DNA of 64,000 bases from CAYTXJ01 sp965613025 (lineage in GTDB: Bacteria; Desulfobacterota; DSM-4660; Desulfatiglandales; JALVMZ01). A program made the translations under genes and the position numbers. The notes beneath the pieces were generated by a model that had not been told where the DNA came from, made no database searches, and saw only the letters and a list, made by a program, of their open reading frames with translations. Of this stretch, positions 1-8,281 are shown piece after piece. The stretch is from assembly GCA_965613025.1 (NCBI GenBank), contig CBFDUE010000001.1, positions 100,737 to 164,736 on the forward strand, given 5' to 3'. Position 1 is the first letter of the stretch; the number at the start of each line of letters is the position of its first letter.

Positions 1-297
1 TTTGAGGTGGTGCAGGCCGCCTCAAGACAGGGTATAGAGATATCCCTTTGCGGTGAGATGGCAGGTGATCCTCTGTGCATACCTCTGCTTTTGGGATTGG
101 GAATTACAGATCTAAGTATGAACCCAGCCAATATTCCAATAGTGAAGAGTCTTATAAGGGCAATGTCCATGGAAGATGCAAGGCGGGATCTGGAAAACAT
201 AATGGATATGGAAACTGCTGAAGAGGTTAAAGACTATCTATATGATAAGATGAGTCCCCTACTACCCAAACCTGTTTTGGAGAGACTGAATGGATAA
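1..297 (+). CDS. ptsP: PEP-protein phosphotransferase (PTS enzyme I), C-terminal end
   Basis: This is the last 98 codons of a gene whose start lies before the window. Enzyme I moves phosphate from phosphoenolpyruvate to HPr in the cytoplasm. The visible part is the end of the PEP-binding TIM-barrel domain, with the CGEMAGDP motif that carries the active-site Cys, followed by the family's LGLGITDLSMNP segment and the usual short helical tail. The stop overlaps the start of smpB by 8 bases, so the two genes are probably co-transcribed. Whether this is general enzyme I or the nitrogen-PTS form cannot be told because the N-terminus is missing. Confidence 0.9.
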   Translation, partial: FEVVQAASRQGIEISLCGEMAGDPLCIPLLLGLGITDLSMNPANIPIVKSLIRAMSMEDARRDLENIMDMETAEEVKDYLYDKMSPLLPKPVLERLNG

Positions 298-748
298 TGA
301 AAAGGTCATATGTTATAATAAAAAAGTAGCGCACGACTATGATCTCCATGAGATCTATCAGGCAGGCATTGTCTTAAAAGGGCCTGAAGTAAAGAGTCTT
401 AGGCTTGGAAAAGTCTCTCTGGTAGATAGTTACGCTAAGGTTAAAAAAGGTGAAGTCTTTTTATACAATATGCACATAGGCCCATATCCCTATACCCATC
501 ATACACATCTTGACCCCCGCAGACCCAGAAAGCTTCTGCTACATAAAAAAGAGATCAAGAGACTGATTGGCAAGACCGAAGAGAGGGGGTTTACACTCAT
601 ACCGGTGAGGCTCTACTTTAAGAATGGATGGGTAAAGGTGGATATCGCACTTGCCAAAGGAAAGAGGAAGGTGGACAAGAGAAGGGAGATAAAGGAGAGG
701 GAATTAAAAAGGGAGATGGAATATTATAGAAAGAAGGGTTATTATTGA
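290..748 (+). CDS. smpB: SsrA-binding protein SmpB
   Basis: The 152-residue protein has the normal SmpB length and fold signature: an N-terminal strand region with HDYDLHEIYQAGIVLKGPEV, the central GPYPYTHHTHLDPRRPRKLLLH RNA-binding stretch split over residues about 64-85, and a basic, helix-forming C-terminal tail from about residue 125 that enters the ribosomal decoding site. SmpB delivers tmRNA to stalled ribosomes. Its RNA partner ssrA lies 42 bases downstream on the same strand, which supports the call. The start overlaps ptsP by 8 bases. The TGA stop lies inside the -35 box of the predicted ssrA promoter. Confidence 0.97.
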   Translation: MDNEKVICYNKKVAHDYDLHEIYQAGIVLKGPEVKSLRLGKVSLVDSYAKVKKGEVFLYNMHIGPYPYTHHTHLDPRRPRKLLLHKKEIKRLIGKTEERGFTLIPVRLYFKNGWVKVDIALAKGKRKVDKRREIKERELKREMEYYRKKGYY

Positions 749-773
749 CATAACTTATTTGAGAAATTAAAAT
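745..773 (+). promoter_or_regulatory. Sigma-70 promoter of ssrA overlapping the smpB stop codon
   Basis: A perfect TTGACA at 745-750 is followed by exactly 17 bases and TAAAAT at 768-773, one mismatch from the consensus. Transcription would start near 780, about ten bases before the mature tmRNA 5' end at 791. The TGA stop of smpB (746-748) is inside the -35 box, so the tmRNA has its own strong promoter in addition to read-through from smpB. Confidence 0.75.
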
Positions 774-790
774 AAGATATAGATCTTTGA

Positions 791-1149
791 GGGGGCGTAA
801 CGGGTTCGACGGGGACAATTGAGGTTTAAGCTGCATGCCGAGTGCCATCTCCTCGTAATGAGATGGGTTTAACACAGATGCCGATGATTATGCATATGCT
901 GTAGCCGCATAAAGAAGACGGCTACCGTCCTTCAGATCTTTCCTGCGGGTCTGAAAGGGCGTCGTTTAGCAGGATAGTCAACCTGAAATACCTGTGGTTC
1001 AGGTTGATGAAGGCTCTTCACAGGTTAGCGTTCGGAATATCCTGCCCGATGGATCGTCCGAGCGCGAAAAATTTTAAAATCGGGCTAAGCATGTAGATGC
1101 TTAGGCTGAAGGTTCCCGGACGAGGGTTCGACTCCCTCCGCCTCCACCA
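791..1149 (+). ncRNA. ssrA: Transfer-messenger RNA (tmRNA)
   Basis: The 5' end GGGGGCG (791-797) pairs over 7 bp (one G-U) with CGCCTCC just before an encoded CCA at 1147-1149. The 5' part carries the tRNA-like GGTTCGACGGGGAC segment and the 3' part a T-arm (GAGGGTTCGACTCCC). The mRNA-like part ends in codons for ADDYAYAVAA and a TAA at 910-912, a typical proteolysis tag with a hydrophobic AVAA end. The exact resume codon upstream (codons from about 871) is not certain from sequence alone. Length of about 359 bases is usual for bacterial one-piece tmRNA. No copy of its 3' end was found elsewhere in the window, so there is no sign of an integrated element using it as an attachment site. Confidence 0.96.
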
Positions 1150-1296
1150 TAAAGATGCAATAATTTCAACCTCTCTTCTATTTTCCAAAACTGATATCAC
1201 AAAGAACCACTTTTTAGCACCGTTTTAAATTTATCTGTATATCTTTTCTCTTTTATAGTATAAAAATTAGATTATCTTAATGGTATACTTTAATGT

Positions 1297-1791
1297 ATGG
1301 AAGATAAGACACTGATGAGAAGAGCTATTGAACTTATTAATAATTGTTATACAATGACACTTGCAGTTTCAAACAAGAGGAAAGCATGGGCAACACCTGT
1401 CTATTATCTTTTTCACAAAGGGAATTTTTTCTTTTTCTCATCACCTAAATCCAGACATATTGTTGATGGAATGGGTTGTTATGAAGTAGGAGCTTCCATA
1501 TATCAAGACTCGCATTCCTGGCAAGAGATTAGAGGGATTCAAATGGCAGGAAAAATCGAAATGATTAAGAATCCTTTATTAATAAATGAGGTATTTAAAA
1601 AATATCTAAAAAAATTTCCAACCACAAAGGAACTTATTCCTCTTTCTGTAAAAGATATTACTGCCTTTTTAAAAAATTTTAGGGTCAAACTTTATTGTTT
1701 TATACCTATCATCATATATTACTTAGACAATGAGGTATACTTTGGATTCAGAAAAGAGATTAATCTTAATGAATTTTCATCCTTAAAATAA
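1297..1791 (+). CDS. YhbP/pyridoxamine-5'-phosphate-oxidase-like flavin-fold protein
   Basis: The 164-residue protein has the split-barrel pattern of the PNPOx superfamily: TMTLAVSNKRKAWATPVYYLFHKG near the N-terminus, FFFSSPKSRH at about residues 46-55 and QEIRGIQMAGKIEMI at about 77-91, which together match the YhbP (UPF0306) group. Members bind FMN or heme-like ligands, but the reaction here is unknown. It stands alone: it follows tmRNA after about 150 bases and is closed by a strong bidirectional terminator. It is richer in A+T and Lys/Ile/Phe codons than its neighbours, which hints at a separate origin. Fold assignment is fairly secure; function is not. Confidence 0.7.
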   Translation: MEDKTLMRRAIELINNCYTMTLAVSNKRKAWATPVYYLFHKGNFFFFSSPKSRHIVDGMGCYEVGASIYQDSHSWQEIRGIQMAGKIEMIKNPLLINEVFKKYLKKFPTTKELIPLSVKDITAFLKNFRVKLYCFIPIIIYYLDNEVYFGFRKEINLNEFSSLK

Positions 1792-1868
1792 TAGCATGAG
1801 AAAGATCGAAAAACATATGCTAAAAGGGATATTTATTACCTATAACATGTCATAAAACAACACAAATT

Positions 1869-1902
1869 AAAAAGGCCAACCTAAAAGAAGGTTGGCCTTT
1901 TT
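1869..1902. terminator. Bidirectional rho-independent terminator
   Basis: A perfect 14-bp stem (1869-1882 with 1889-1902) encloses a 6-base AAAAGA loop. The stem begins with five A and ends with five T, so it gives a U-tract in both directions. It separates the convergent genes ending at 1791 and 1925 and serves both. Confidence 0.9.
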
Positions 1903-1924
1903 ATAAAGATTCTTTTGAGAAATT

Positions 1925-3571
1925 CTATTTAATAGGTTTTTCTTCCAGCTGTTTTTTAAGGACCTTTTTGTCAATCTTACCAGAGTCACCCACAGTGGGA
2001 AGCTGATCCACCACTTCCAATCTCTCTGGAAGCTTATACATGGCAAGCTTTTTAGACTTTAAAAAATCTACCATCTCATCAAAGGTGAAAGTCTCACCAG
2101 GTTTTGGAACCACAAAGGCACACGCTCTCTCTCCCATCTCTTTATCGGGATACCCCACGATGGCCACACTTGCCACTTTGGGATGTTCATTTAAAAGACC
2201 TTCAATTTCTGCAGGATAGATATTCTGCCCTCCCCTTATTATCATATCCTTGGCTCTTCCCATAATCAGAAGGCATCCCTGCTCCCATCTGACGATATCC
2301 CCAGTGGTTGCCCATCCCTCTGGATCAAAGACCGTGCTGGTTAGCTCCTCATCTCTGTAATATCCGGCAGGACTATGAGGTCCTCTAAACCAAAGTTGAC
2401 CTGGTTCCCCCTCTGGAACCTCCTTTCCGTCTTCATCTAAAAGTCTGACTCTGTTACCTGGAAGCGGCCTTCCTACAGTTCTTCTTCTAAGCTCTGGAGG
2501 ATCTTCCACCCTGCAACCTGATATGGATCCCACATCCTGGGTTCCAAGGTCACTGGTAATCACAGCACCAAATGCGGCTTCTGCCTCCTGTGCCAATTGG
2601 GGAGATAGATATCCACCCGCAGATCTAATAAATCTAAGTGAACTCATATCATATTTATCAACCCCTGCATCCAGCATTCTTACAAGATGAGTTGGCACTA
2701 CTCCGATTGCAGTGGCCTTTTCCTTTTCAATAAGCTCCAATGCCCCTTCAGGACTGAACTCTTCGAGCATCACTGTCTTTGCTCCTACCACAGGAGCTGC
2801 AAAATAGGTAAGGGTTCCCGCTGCCCCTCCTGCATGGGGTGCGATGGCCATGGTGATATCATCCTTGGTTAGGCTCCATATATCCACCCTTGCCTTTGAG
2901 GTGCAGAGCCTGGGGGCTATAGGCCATTCCACCAGCTTTGGTAGTCCCGTGGTCCCTGTGGTAGTGGTGAGGATTGCCACATTCCAAAGGGGGTCCAGCC
3001 TTCTTTTTTGTAATTCTTCAAGATCTATGTCCTTTTCTGCCCTTTCCTTTGCCATGGTGGTAAGGGAATAGGTATCAGATGGGGCACCTTCTGGAACTGT
3101 ATCATCAAACAGGAATATGTATTTCAAAGACTTAAATCTCTCTTTTAGCCCCCTATACATCTCAAGATAGTTGAATTTTCTGTATATACTTGGAATTACA
3201 ACAGCAGTTGCCTCTGTTCTTTCGACCATATATTCCAGTTCTCTTTCCCTTAGATATGGATATACCGTAAGGGAGATGAGGCCTGCTCTTTCTGCTGCTA
3301 TTCTGGATAAAAACCCATAAACGCTATTAGGAGATTGGATTATTATTCTTGAAAATTTAGGTATTCCCATCTCAACCCAGAGCATAGCGATTGCATCTGC
3401 AAGCCTCTTCGCCTCGGCCCAGGTGACCCTGTATCGGGAGTCCACCAGCGCCTCTCTATCTCCCAGCTCTTTTGCATTTCTTTCATAGAAATCAAAAAAG
3501 GTCTCCTGGGTCCAATATCCATCCTTTAAAAATTCATTTACCATCTTCTCTGTATATCTTATGGGCTTCAT
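1925..3571 (-). CDS. AMP-forming aryl/acyl-CoA ligase
   Basis: A 548-residue adenylate-forming enzyme that would activate a carboxylic acid through an acyl-AMP to its CoA thioester. Signature motifs are present: the ATP-binding loop TTTTGTTGLPK at residues 202-212, TTGDIVRWEQG, the hinge region GRAKDMIIRGGQNIYPAEIE at about 434-453, and the C-terminal catalytic Lys in SGK (about 530-532). Overall it resembles the dihydroxybenzoate/aryl acid branch of the family, but substrate cannot be fixed. The start has a GGGAGG ribosome site six bases upstream. It lies 27 bases downstream of the UbiD-family gene on the same strand, so its substrate or product is probably the acid handled by that decarboxylase. 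Confidence 0.88.
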   Translation of the reverse strand: MKPIRYTEKMVNEFLKDGYWTQETFFDFYERNAKELGDREALVDSRYRVTWAEAKRLADAIAMLWVEMGIPKFSRIIIQSPNSVYGFLSRIAAERAGLISLTVYPYLRERELEYMVERTEATAVVIPSIYRKFNYLEMYRGLKERFKSLKYIFLFDDTVPEGAPSDTYSLTTMAKERAEKDIDLEELQKRRLDPLWNVAILTTTTGTTGLPKLVEWPIAPRLCTSKARVDIWSLTKDDITMAIAPHAGGAAGTLTYFAAPVVGAKTVMLEEFSPEGALELIEKEKATAIGVVPTHLVRMLDAGVDKYDMSSLRFIRSAGGYLSPQLAQEAEAAFGAVITSDLGTQDVGSISGCRVEDPPELRRRTVGRPLPGNRVRLLDEDGKEVPEGEPGQLWFRGPHSPAGYYRDEELTSTVFDPEGWATTGDIVRWEQGCLLIMGRAKDMIIRGGQNIYPAEIEGLLNEHPKVASVAIVGYPDKEMGERACAFVVPKPGETFTFDEMVDFLKSKKLAMYKLPERLEVVDQLPTVGDSGKIDKKVLKKQLEEKPIK

Positions 3572-3598
3572 ATAGTGCCTCCCAATGTAATTTTTTTG

Positions 3599-5002
3599 TT
3601 AATCAAGGCCAAGCTCCTTCCACCTGCCCTCGATCCTCTTTACAATTTCAGGGTCAAGTTCTATAGGAATTGGTTTCTCCTTCCATTCATAGGGGATAGT
3701 TGCATCAATAAGGAGTCTTCCAGTGATTTCCCTTGCCTCAATGGGTAGAGATGGGTCAAGGGGGGTAGATCTTCCTCTTCTAATGATCTCACATCTATTA
3801 GGTTGAGCCCTGAATGCCAAAGCATATAGGACCCTTGGAATATCCCAAGGATCAATATCATCATCAACCACAATTACTGTCTTAAGTCCATAAGCGCCCA
3901 TCTCTGTGGATATGGCAGCGGTGAGCACCTGATTAGCATGTCCAGGATACATGGTTTTAACAGATATGATGGCAATAAATCTACCGGCTCCTTCAGGAGG
4001 GCAATATACGGCCTTAATCCCTGGAATCTTCATGGCAGTTAGCTGCTGCCAAAGGGTTGCGCCATAGGTAAGTGCCATGGTCATGTGGGTGTCAGTTACG
4101 GCCCTTCCCACGGTTGTTGCCTGAAATATGGGATTATTTCTGAAAGTAACACACTTTACCTCAATATAGTTTCGTGGGGTGGTGCCAATTCCTGAATAAT
4201 AGCCTGTATATTCACCAAAAGGGCCTTCTGGCATCGTCTTTTCAGGATCCACTATTCCTTCAACCACAATCTCAGCCGTGGCAGGGACAGGTAGATCACA
4301 AGTTTCACATTTTACTACCTCAATGGGCTTCCCCCTTATGGAGCCAGCAAGATCATACTCACATTCAAAGGCAGATACTCTGGCCGCGCCCATCAAAAAG
4401 AGCAGAGGATCCCCACCAATTACTACTGCCACAGGCATGGGTTTTCCCAATGCCTGATATTTCTTAAGCATGATATCTGCATGTTTTCCTTTAATAAATT
4501 GAGTTCCAAGTGTATTTTTATTTAGCAACTGCAATCTATATGTCCCTAAGTTGACCCAATCGCTATCAGGATCTTTTGTCACCACAAAATGGGCAGTTCC
4601 AAAATATCTTCCCCCGTCTTTGGGATAGAATTTAGGGACAGGGAACTTGAACAGATCCACTTCATCCCCTTCCATCTTGTTCTCCTTACATGGCCCATTA
4701 TCTACCCAAGCAGGCGGGATCTTCTGCTCATTCTTTTCCACCCACAGTCTCATAAGATCCACAAGGTTAGAGTCCAATGGAATTCCCATAATAAAAGAGA
4801 GTCGCTCAGTGGTAGTATAGACACTAGTTAAAACCGGAGAATTATAGCCCTTAACATTCTCAAACAGCAGTGCTGGCCCACCTCTCTCTTCATTGAGTTT
4901 GGCAATATGGGAGAGCTCCAGATCCCAGTCTACTTCTGCCTTAATCCTTTTAAGAAGCCCCCTGCTTTCTGCCTGCTCTATAAACTCCCTCAGGTCCTTC
5001 AT
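3599..5002 (-). CDS. UbiD-family prenylated-FMN (de)carboxylase
   Basis: The 467-residue protein matches UbiD length and motifs. Arg156 (TYRLQ), Glu259 and Glu264 in PEGPFGEYTGYY (258-269) align by spacing with the Arg-Glu-Glu catalytic set of UbiD/Fdc enzymes. The C-terminal half has the conserved YPGHANQVLTAA and VVDDDIDPWD stretches. These enzymes use prenylated FMN to remove or add a carboxyl group on aromatic or unsaturated acids. A ubiX gene for the cofactor is present 11 kb away. The gene is first in a two-gene minus operon with an acyl-CoA ligase and diverges from a LysR gene, the usual arrangement for local control. Direction of reaction and substrate are not visible. Confidence 0.9.
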   Translation of the reverse strand: MKDLREFIEQAESRGLLKRIKAEVDWDLELSHIAKLNEERGGPALLFENVKGYNSPVLTSVYTTTERLSFIMGIPLDSNLVDLMRLWVEKNEQKIPPAWVDNGPCKENKMEGDEVDLFKFPVPKFYPKDGGRYFGTAHFVVTKDPDSDWVNLGTYRLQLLNKNTLGTQFIKGKHADIMLKKYQALGKPMPVAVVIGGDPLLFLMGAARVSAFECEYDLAGSIRGKPIEVVKCETCDLPVPATAEIVVEGIVDPEKTMPEGPFGEYTGYYSGIGTTPRNYIEVKCVTFRNNPIFQATTVGRAVTDTHMTMALTYGATLWQQLTAMKIPGIKAVYCPPEGAGRFIAIISVKTMYPGHANQVLTAAISTEMGAYGLKTVIVVDDDIDPWDIPRVLYALAFRAQPNRCEIIRRGRSTPLDPSLPIEAREITGRLLIDATIPYEWKEKPIPIELDPEIVKRIEGRWKELGLD

Positions 5003-5114
5003 ATATGCCCTCCTTTCTTCAAAAATGATTATACTTTTTGAAATAAAATTTTATTGAATTGTCAAAATAAAAAATGTTAATAGCAATTTACAAAAAGTTA
5101 ATAGGCAAAAGATC

Positions 5115-6044
5115 ATGATTCTTAATATGAATCAATTAAGGGCATTTTATCTTGCGGCAAAGCTAAGAAGTATTGCAAAGGCAGCGCAGGAGCTTATGGT
5201 AACACCTCCGGCGGTAAGCAAACAGATCAGACAGCTTGAAGAATCCTTGGGGCTTAAATTACTTTACAGAGATGGGAATTCCATAAAGCTAACGGAGATA
5301 GGGAATTCCATATTTAAGAGGAGCAAAGATATATTTGGAAAGATAGAGGAGATGGAAAGCTACTTTGAGGACCTAACCACTGCAAAGACAGGAGAGCTTA
5401 GGATAGGTTGCACACAGACACCTGCAAAGTATATAATGCCAGCGCTGATAGCCAGATTTAAGGATAACTATCCAGGGATTAAGATAGTGCTGGATCAGGG
5501 GACCAGCTCAGAGATGATCCATAATATCTTAAATAATATCAATGAGCTCGCGCTTATGCGTTATAGGCCCAATGAAAAGAGGCTAAAGGTAAAGGTGATA
5601 AGGGAGGAGGAATTGATTCTGATTGCTGCAAGACACAGCAGGCACATAAATACAAAAGAGATATCCATATCAGAGCTTTCCTACATACCCCTTATTGTCC
5701 CCAAGGAAGGTTCAGGGATCAGGGATGCTATCTTTGAATATCTTTCAAAGTTCAAGATAAGACCCAATGTGGGTATGGAATCAGGAAGTGTGGATCTGAT
5801 AAAGGAGATGGTTCGTCAGGATAAGGGGGTGAGTTTCCTGGAAAGATATGTGGTGGAAGAAGAGCTTAAAAGAGGATTTCTTAAGGCAGTGGGGATACTC
5901 GAAGGTTCTCCTAAGATTGAACTTGGAGTCGGATACCTTCAAAGGAGACACCTCTCTCCGCCTGCATGGGCCTTTTTAAGGATGCTTGAAAACCTTAAAA
6001 ATTCCATCTCCTTAAATTTAGATGAAAAACAGAGGAAGGGATAA
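5115..6044 (+). CDS. LysR-family transcriptional regulator
   Basis: A 309-residue LysR regulator: N-terminal winged helix-turn-helix (MNQLRAFYLAAKLRSIAKAAQEL, then TPPAVSKQIRQLE) and a C-terminal periplasmic-binding-fold effector domain from about residue 92. No clear Shine-Dalgarno site precedes either the first ATG or a second in-frame ATG at 5127, so the start is uncertain by four codons. It is divergent from the UbiD-ligase operon and is followed after 3 bases by a Tm-1-like gene. It probably controls one or both in response to a small aromatic ligand. Two relatives (7247 and 10498) occur within 6 kb, indicating local duplication. Confidence 0.92.
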   Translation: MILNMNQLRAFYLAAKLRSIAKAAQELMVTPPAVSKQIRQLEESLGLKLLYRDGNSIKLTEIGNSIFKRSKDIFGKIEEMESYFEDLTTAKTGELRIGCTQTPAKYIMPALIARFKDNYPGIKIVLDQGTSSEMIHNILNNINELALMRYRPNEKRLKVKVIREEELILIAARHSRHINTKEISISELSYIPLIVPKEGSGIRDAIFEYLSKFKIRPNVGMESGSVDLIKEMVRQDKGVSFLERYVVEEELKRGFLKAVGILEGSPKIELGVGYLQRRHLSPPAWAFLRMLENLKNSISLNLDEKQRKG

Positions 6045-6047
6045 TTT

Positions 6048-7250
6048 ATGAAGAATTCAGATAGATTTATAGTGATAATAGGAACATTTGATAGCAAAGG
6101 CAGAGAACACCAATTTTTAAAAGAGGCCGTGGAAAAGAGAGGATTTAAAACCTACAGCATAAATGTGGGAACAGGTGCACCTTCTACCTTTCCATGTGAT
6201 AGGGATCTATTTGAAGAACTGTTTAGGAAAAGACCACAAGATCGGGATCTTGCAATAAAAAAGAGTATGGAGAAGGCCATAGAGATCCTAAAAGACCTCC
6301 AAAAAGAGCAGAGAATTGCCGGGATTATATCCGCTGGAGGAGGAACTGGAACCCATATTTCCACAACCATTATGAGTTCCTTACCTGTAGGAGTTCCCAA
6401 AGTTATGGTATCCACAGTGGCATCTAAAAATATGAAAGAGATAGTGGGCACAAAGGACATAACCATGATACACAGTGTGACTGACATACTGGGTATAAAC
6501 AGTATTCTGGGAAGGATCTTGGATATGGCAGCAGGCGCAGTCTGTGGAATGGCTGAGCCCAAATGGAATCCCAGATCAGATAAAAAAAGGATTGCGCTTA
6601 CCATGTTTGGATTTATAGATAGTGGTGCTCATAAGATAAAGGATTGTCTGGAAGATATGGAATATGAGGTGGTGGCGTTTCATGCAAATGGAACAGGTGG
6701 AATGGCCATGGAAGCACTAGCAAGGGATGGGTTTTTTGATGCCATCTTAGATCTTGCTACCCATGAGCTTGCTGATGAGCTATTGAAAGGTTATTGTAGT
6801 GGCATAGGGCCAGAGAGATTAGATCCTCCCTCAGAAAATCCTATACCAAGGCTTGTGGTTCCAGGGGGGTTAGATTGTGCTGTGCTTGAATTTACAAGGA
6901 AAAATATCCCTTCCATATACAGAGATAGAAAGATATTTTTCTATGATTTTAGATCTGGAATCAGATTAAATGAAGATGAGACAAGGGCTGTGGCACAATG
7001 GCTTTCAGAAAAATTGAACAAGGCTCCCAATCACACTAAGATTCTTATTCCATTAAAAGGATGGTCAGAGGCGGATCGTGAAGGAGGCCCATTATATGAT
7101 CCCAAGATGAGGGATATATTCATCAGCACGCTTAAAGAGAGGCTAAATCCAGTAATTGAGATAATTGAGGTTGAATTTCATATAAATGATGATGGATTTG
7201 CTCGCCTTGCATCTGATATTATGATCCATATGATGGAAGGGAAGAGATGA
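6048..7250 (+). CDS. Tm-1-like ATP-binding protein (UPF0261 family), paralog 1
   Basis: A 400-residue member of the UPF0261/Tm-1-like family. Visible hallmarks are an N-terminal IIGTFDSKGREHQFL, a glycine-rich nucleotide site SAGGGTGTH at residues 96-103, the SLPVGVPKVMVST strand-turn and a C-terminal domain with IPLKGWSEADREGGPLYDP. The plant Tm-1 N-terminal domain is known to bind ATP; no reaction is established for bacterial members. It is sandwiched between two LysR genes, overlapping the next by 4 bases (ATGA), so all three are translated as a unit. A paralog with the same domain layout lies at 14635 next to the phenylphosphate-synthase-like pair, which links the family to this catabolic island. 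Confidence 0.85.
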   Translation: MKNSDRFIVIIGTFDSKGREHQFLKEAVEKRGFKTYSINVGTGAPSTFPCDRDLFEELFRKRPQDRDLAIKKSMEKAIEILKDLQKEQRIAGIISAGGGTGTHISTTIMSSLPVGVPKVMVSTVASKNMKEIVGTKDITMIHSVTDILGINSILGRILDMAAGAVCGMAEPKWNPRSDKKRIALTMFGFIDSGAHKIKDCLEDMEYEVVAFHANGTGGMAMEALARDGFFDAILDLATHELADELLKGYCSGIGPERLDPPSENPIPRLVVPGGLDCAVLEFTRKNIPSIYRDRKIFFYDFRSGIRLNEDETRAVAQWLSEKLNKAPNHTKILIPLKGWSEADREGGPLYDPKMRDIFISTLKERLNPVIEIIEVEFHINDDGFARLASDIMIHMMEGKR

Positions 7251-8152
7251 TAAATCTGAATCAGCTTAGAGCATTTTATTGGAGCGCAAGGCATCTAAGC
7301 TTTACTAAGGCTGCAAAAGAACTATATGTATCTCAGCCTGCCATTACCACACAGATCAGGCTCTTTGAGAAAGATCTGCAACTACAGCTTTTTAGAAGAA
7401 AGAGAGGAGGGAAGCTAATTCTTACAAGGGAAGGTGCGAGGCTATTTGAGTATGCGAAAAAGATATTTGAATATGAAGAGAGGCTGGAAGAGGTGATTGA
7501 AGATATAAGAAAATTAAAAGATAGAATTCTTCATATTGGAAGCGGAAGGAGCTATGCCCATTATTTTGTTCCTTCCCTTATAGAATATTTCCATAAGGAC
7601 CATCCTGAAATAAAGATAAAGGTTGAGGAAGGGAATTCACAAGATCTCATAAATGGCCTCATTGAGATGAAAAATGAGGTGGCAATAGTATCTAAGGTGC
7701 TCGAACTTCCTGATATTAGATATGAGCTATTTAGTATGAAGGAGATCATTCCCATTGTTCATATTTCACATCCCCTATTGAAGAAGAGATTCGTTAGCTT
7801 TCATGAGCTGGCACAAGAACCTATAATAATGAAAGAATCAGGGTCTGGGACAAGATGGGTTGTGGAGGACCTTTTTAAGAGATATGGCTATGTGCCAAAG
7901 ATAATAATGGAGGCAAGTGATGTGGAGATCATTAAGAGCATGGTGGAGCAGGGAAATGGGATTTCCTTTTTATTGTATGAGGCAGTAAAGAAAGATATCC
8001 AAAATAAGAGGATTGCAAGACTTCCCCTTAAAGGGCAAAAGATATATCTGGATATAACCATTGCCTACCTCAAGGATCAGATTACCTTTCCTACCAAAGC
8101 GTTTCTTGACTGTATTAAAAGGATAAAAGAGGTCTCTGATTTCCATGTTTAA
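7247..8152 (+). CDS. LysR-family transcriptional regulator
   Basis: A 301-residue LysR protein with the helix-turn-helix at residues 1-60 (INLNQLRAFYWSARHLSFTKAAKEL, then SQPAITTQIRLFE) and an effector domain starting near residue 90 that contains the KESGSGTRWVVED ligand-loop typical of CysB/CbbR-like members. Its start overlaps the stop of the Tm-1-like gene. The gene ends 130 bases before the molybdopterin oxidoreductase gene on the same strand and may control it. It resembles the convergent regulator at 10498 more than the one at 5115 (shared layout LFKRRKRGG/ELVKQGNGISF), which suggests a recent duplication around the oxidoreductase gene. Confidence 0.92.
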   Translation: MINLNQLRAFYWSARHLSFTKAAKELYVSQPAITTQIRLFEKDLQLQLFRRKRGGKLILTREGARLFEYAKKIFEYEERLEEVIEDIRKLKDRILHIGSGRSYAHYFVPSLIEYFHKDHPEIKIKVEEGNSQDLINGLIEMKNEVAIVSKVLELPDIRYELFSMKEIIPIVHISHPLLKKRFVSFHELAQEPIIMKESGSGTRWVVEDLFKRYGYVPKIIMEASDVEIIKSMVEQGNGISFLLYEAVKKDIQNKRIARLPLKGQKIYLDITIAYLKDQITFPTKAFLDCIKRIKEVSDFHV

Positions 8153-8281
8153 TAATAGAAGACATTACCATAAAAAGTTATAAAAAATTCTTATTTCTTA
8201 AGACAATTTATTTTCCTTGAATAATCCTTGATTGAAGCTCTAAAGTGTAAAATATATCTACATCCTTAAAGGAGGATTATT

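Noticed and set aside
1018..1200. Open frame on the minus strand over the tmRNA 3' end
   Set aside because: It lies across the highly structured 3' tRNA-like part of ssrA and has no ribosome site or protein-like sequence.
1141..1300. Integration site of a mobile element at the tmRNA 3' end
   Set aside because: No integrase gene and no second copy of the tmRNA 3' end are found in the window.
4981..5114. Possible promoters in the gap between the UbiD and LysR genes
   Set aside because: A TATAAT on the minus strand and a TTGACA exist, but their spacing does not form a convincing promoter in either direction.
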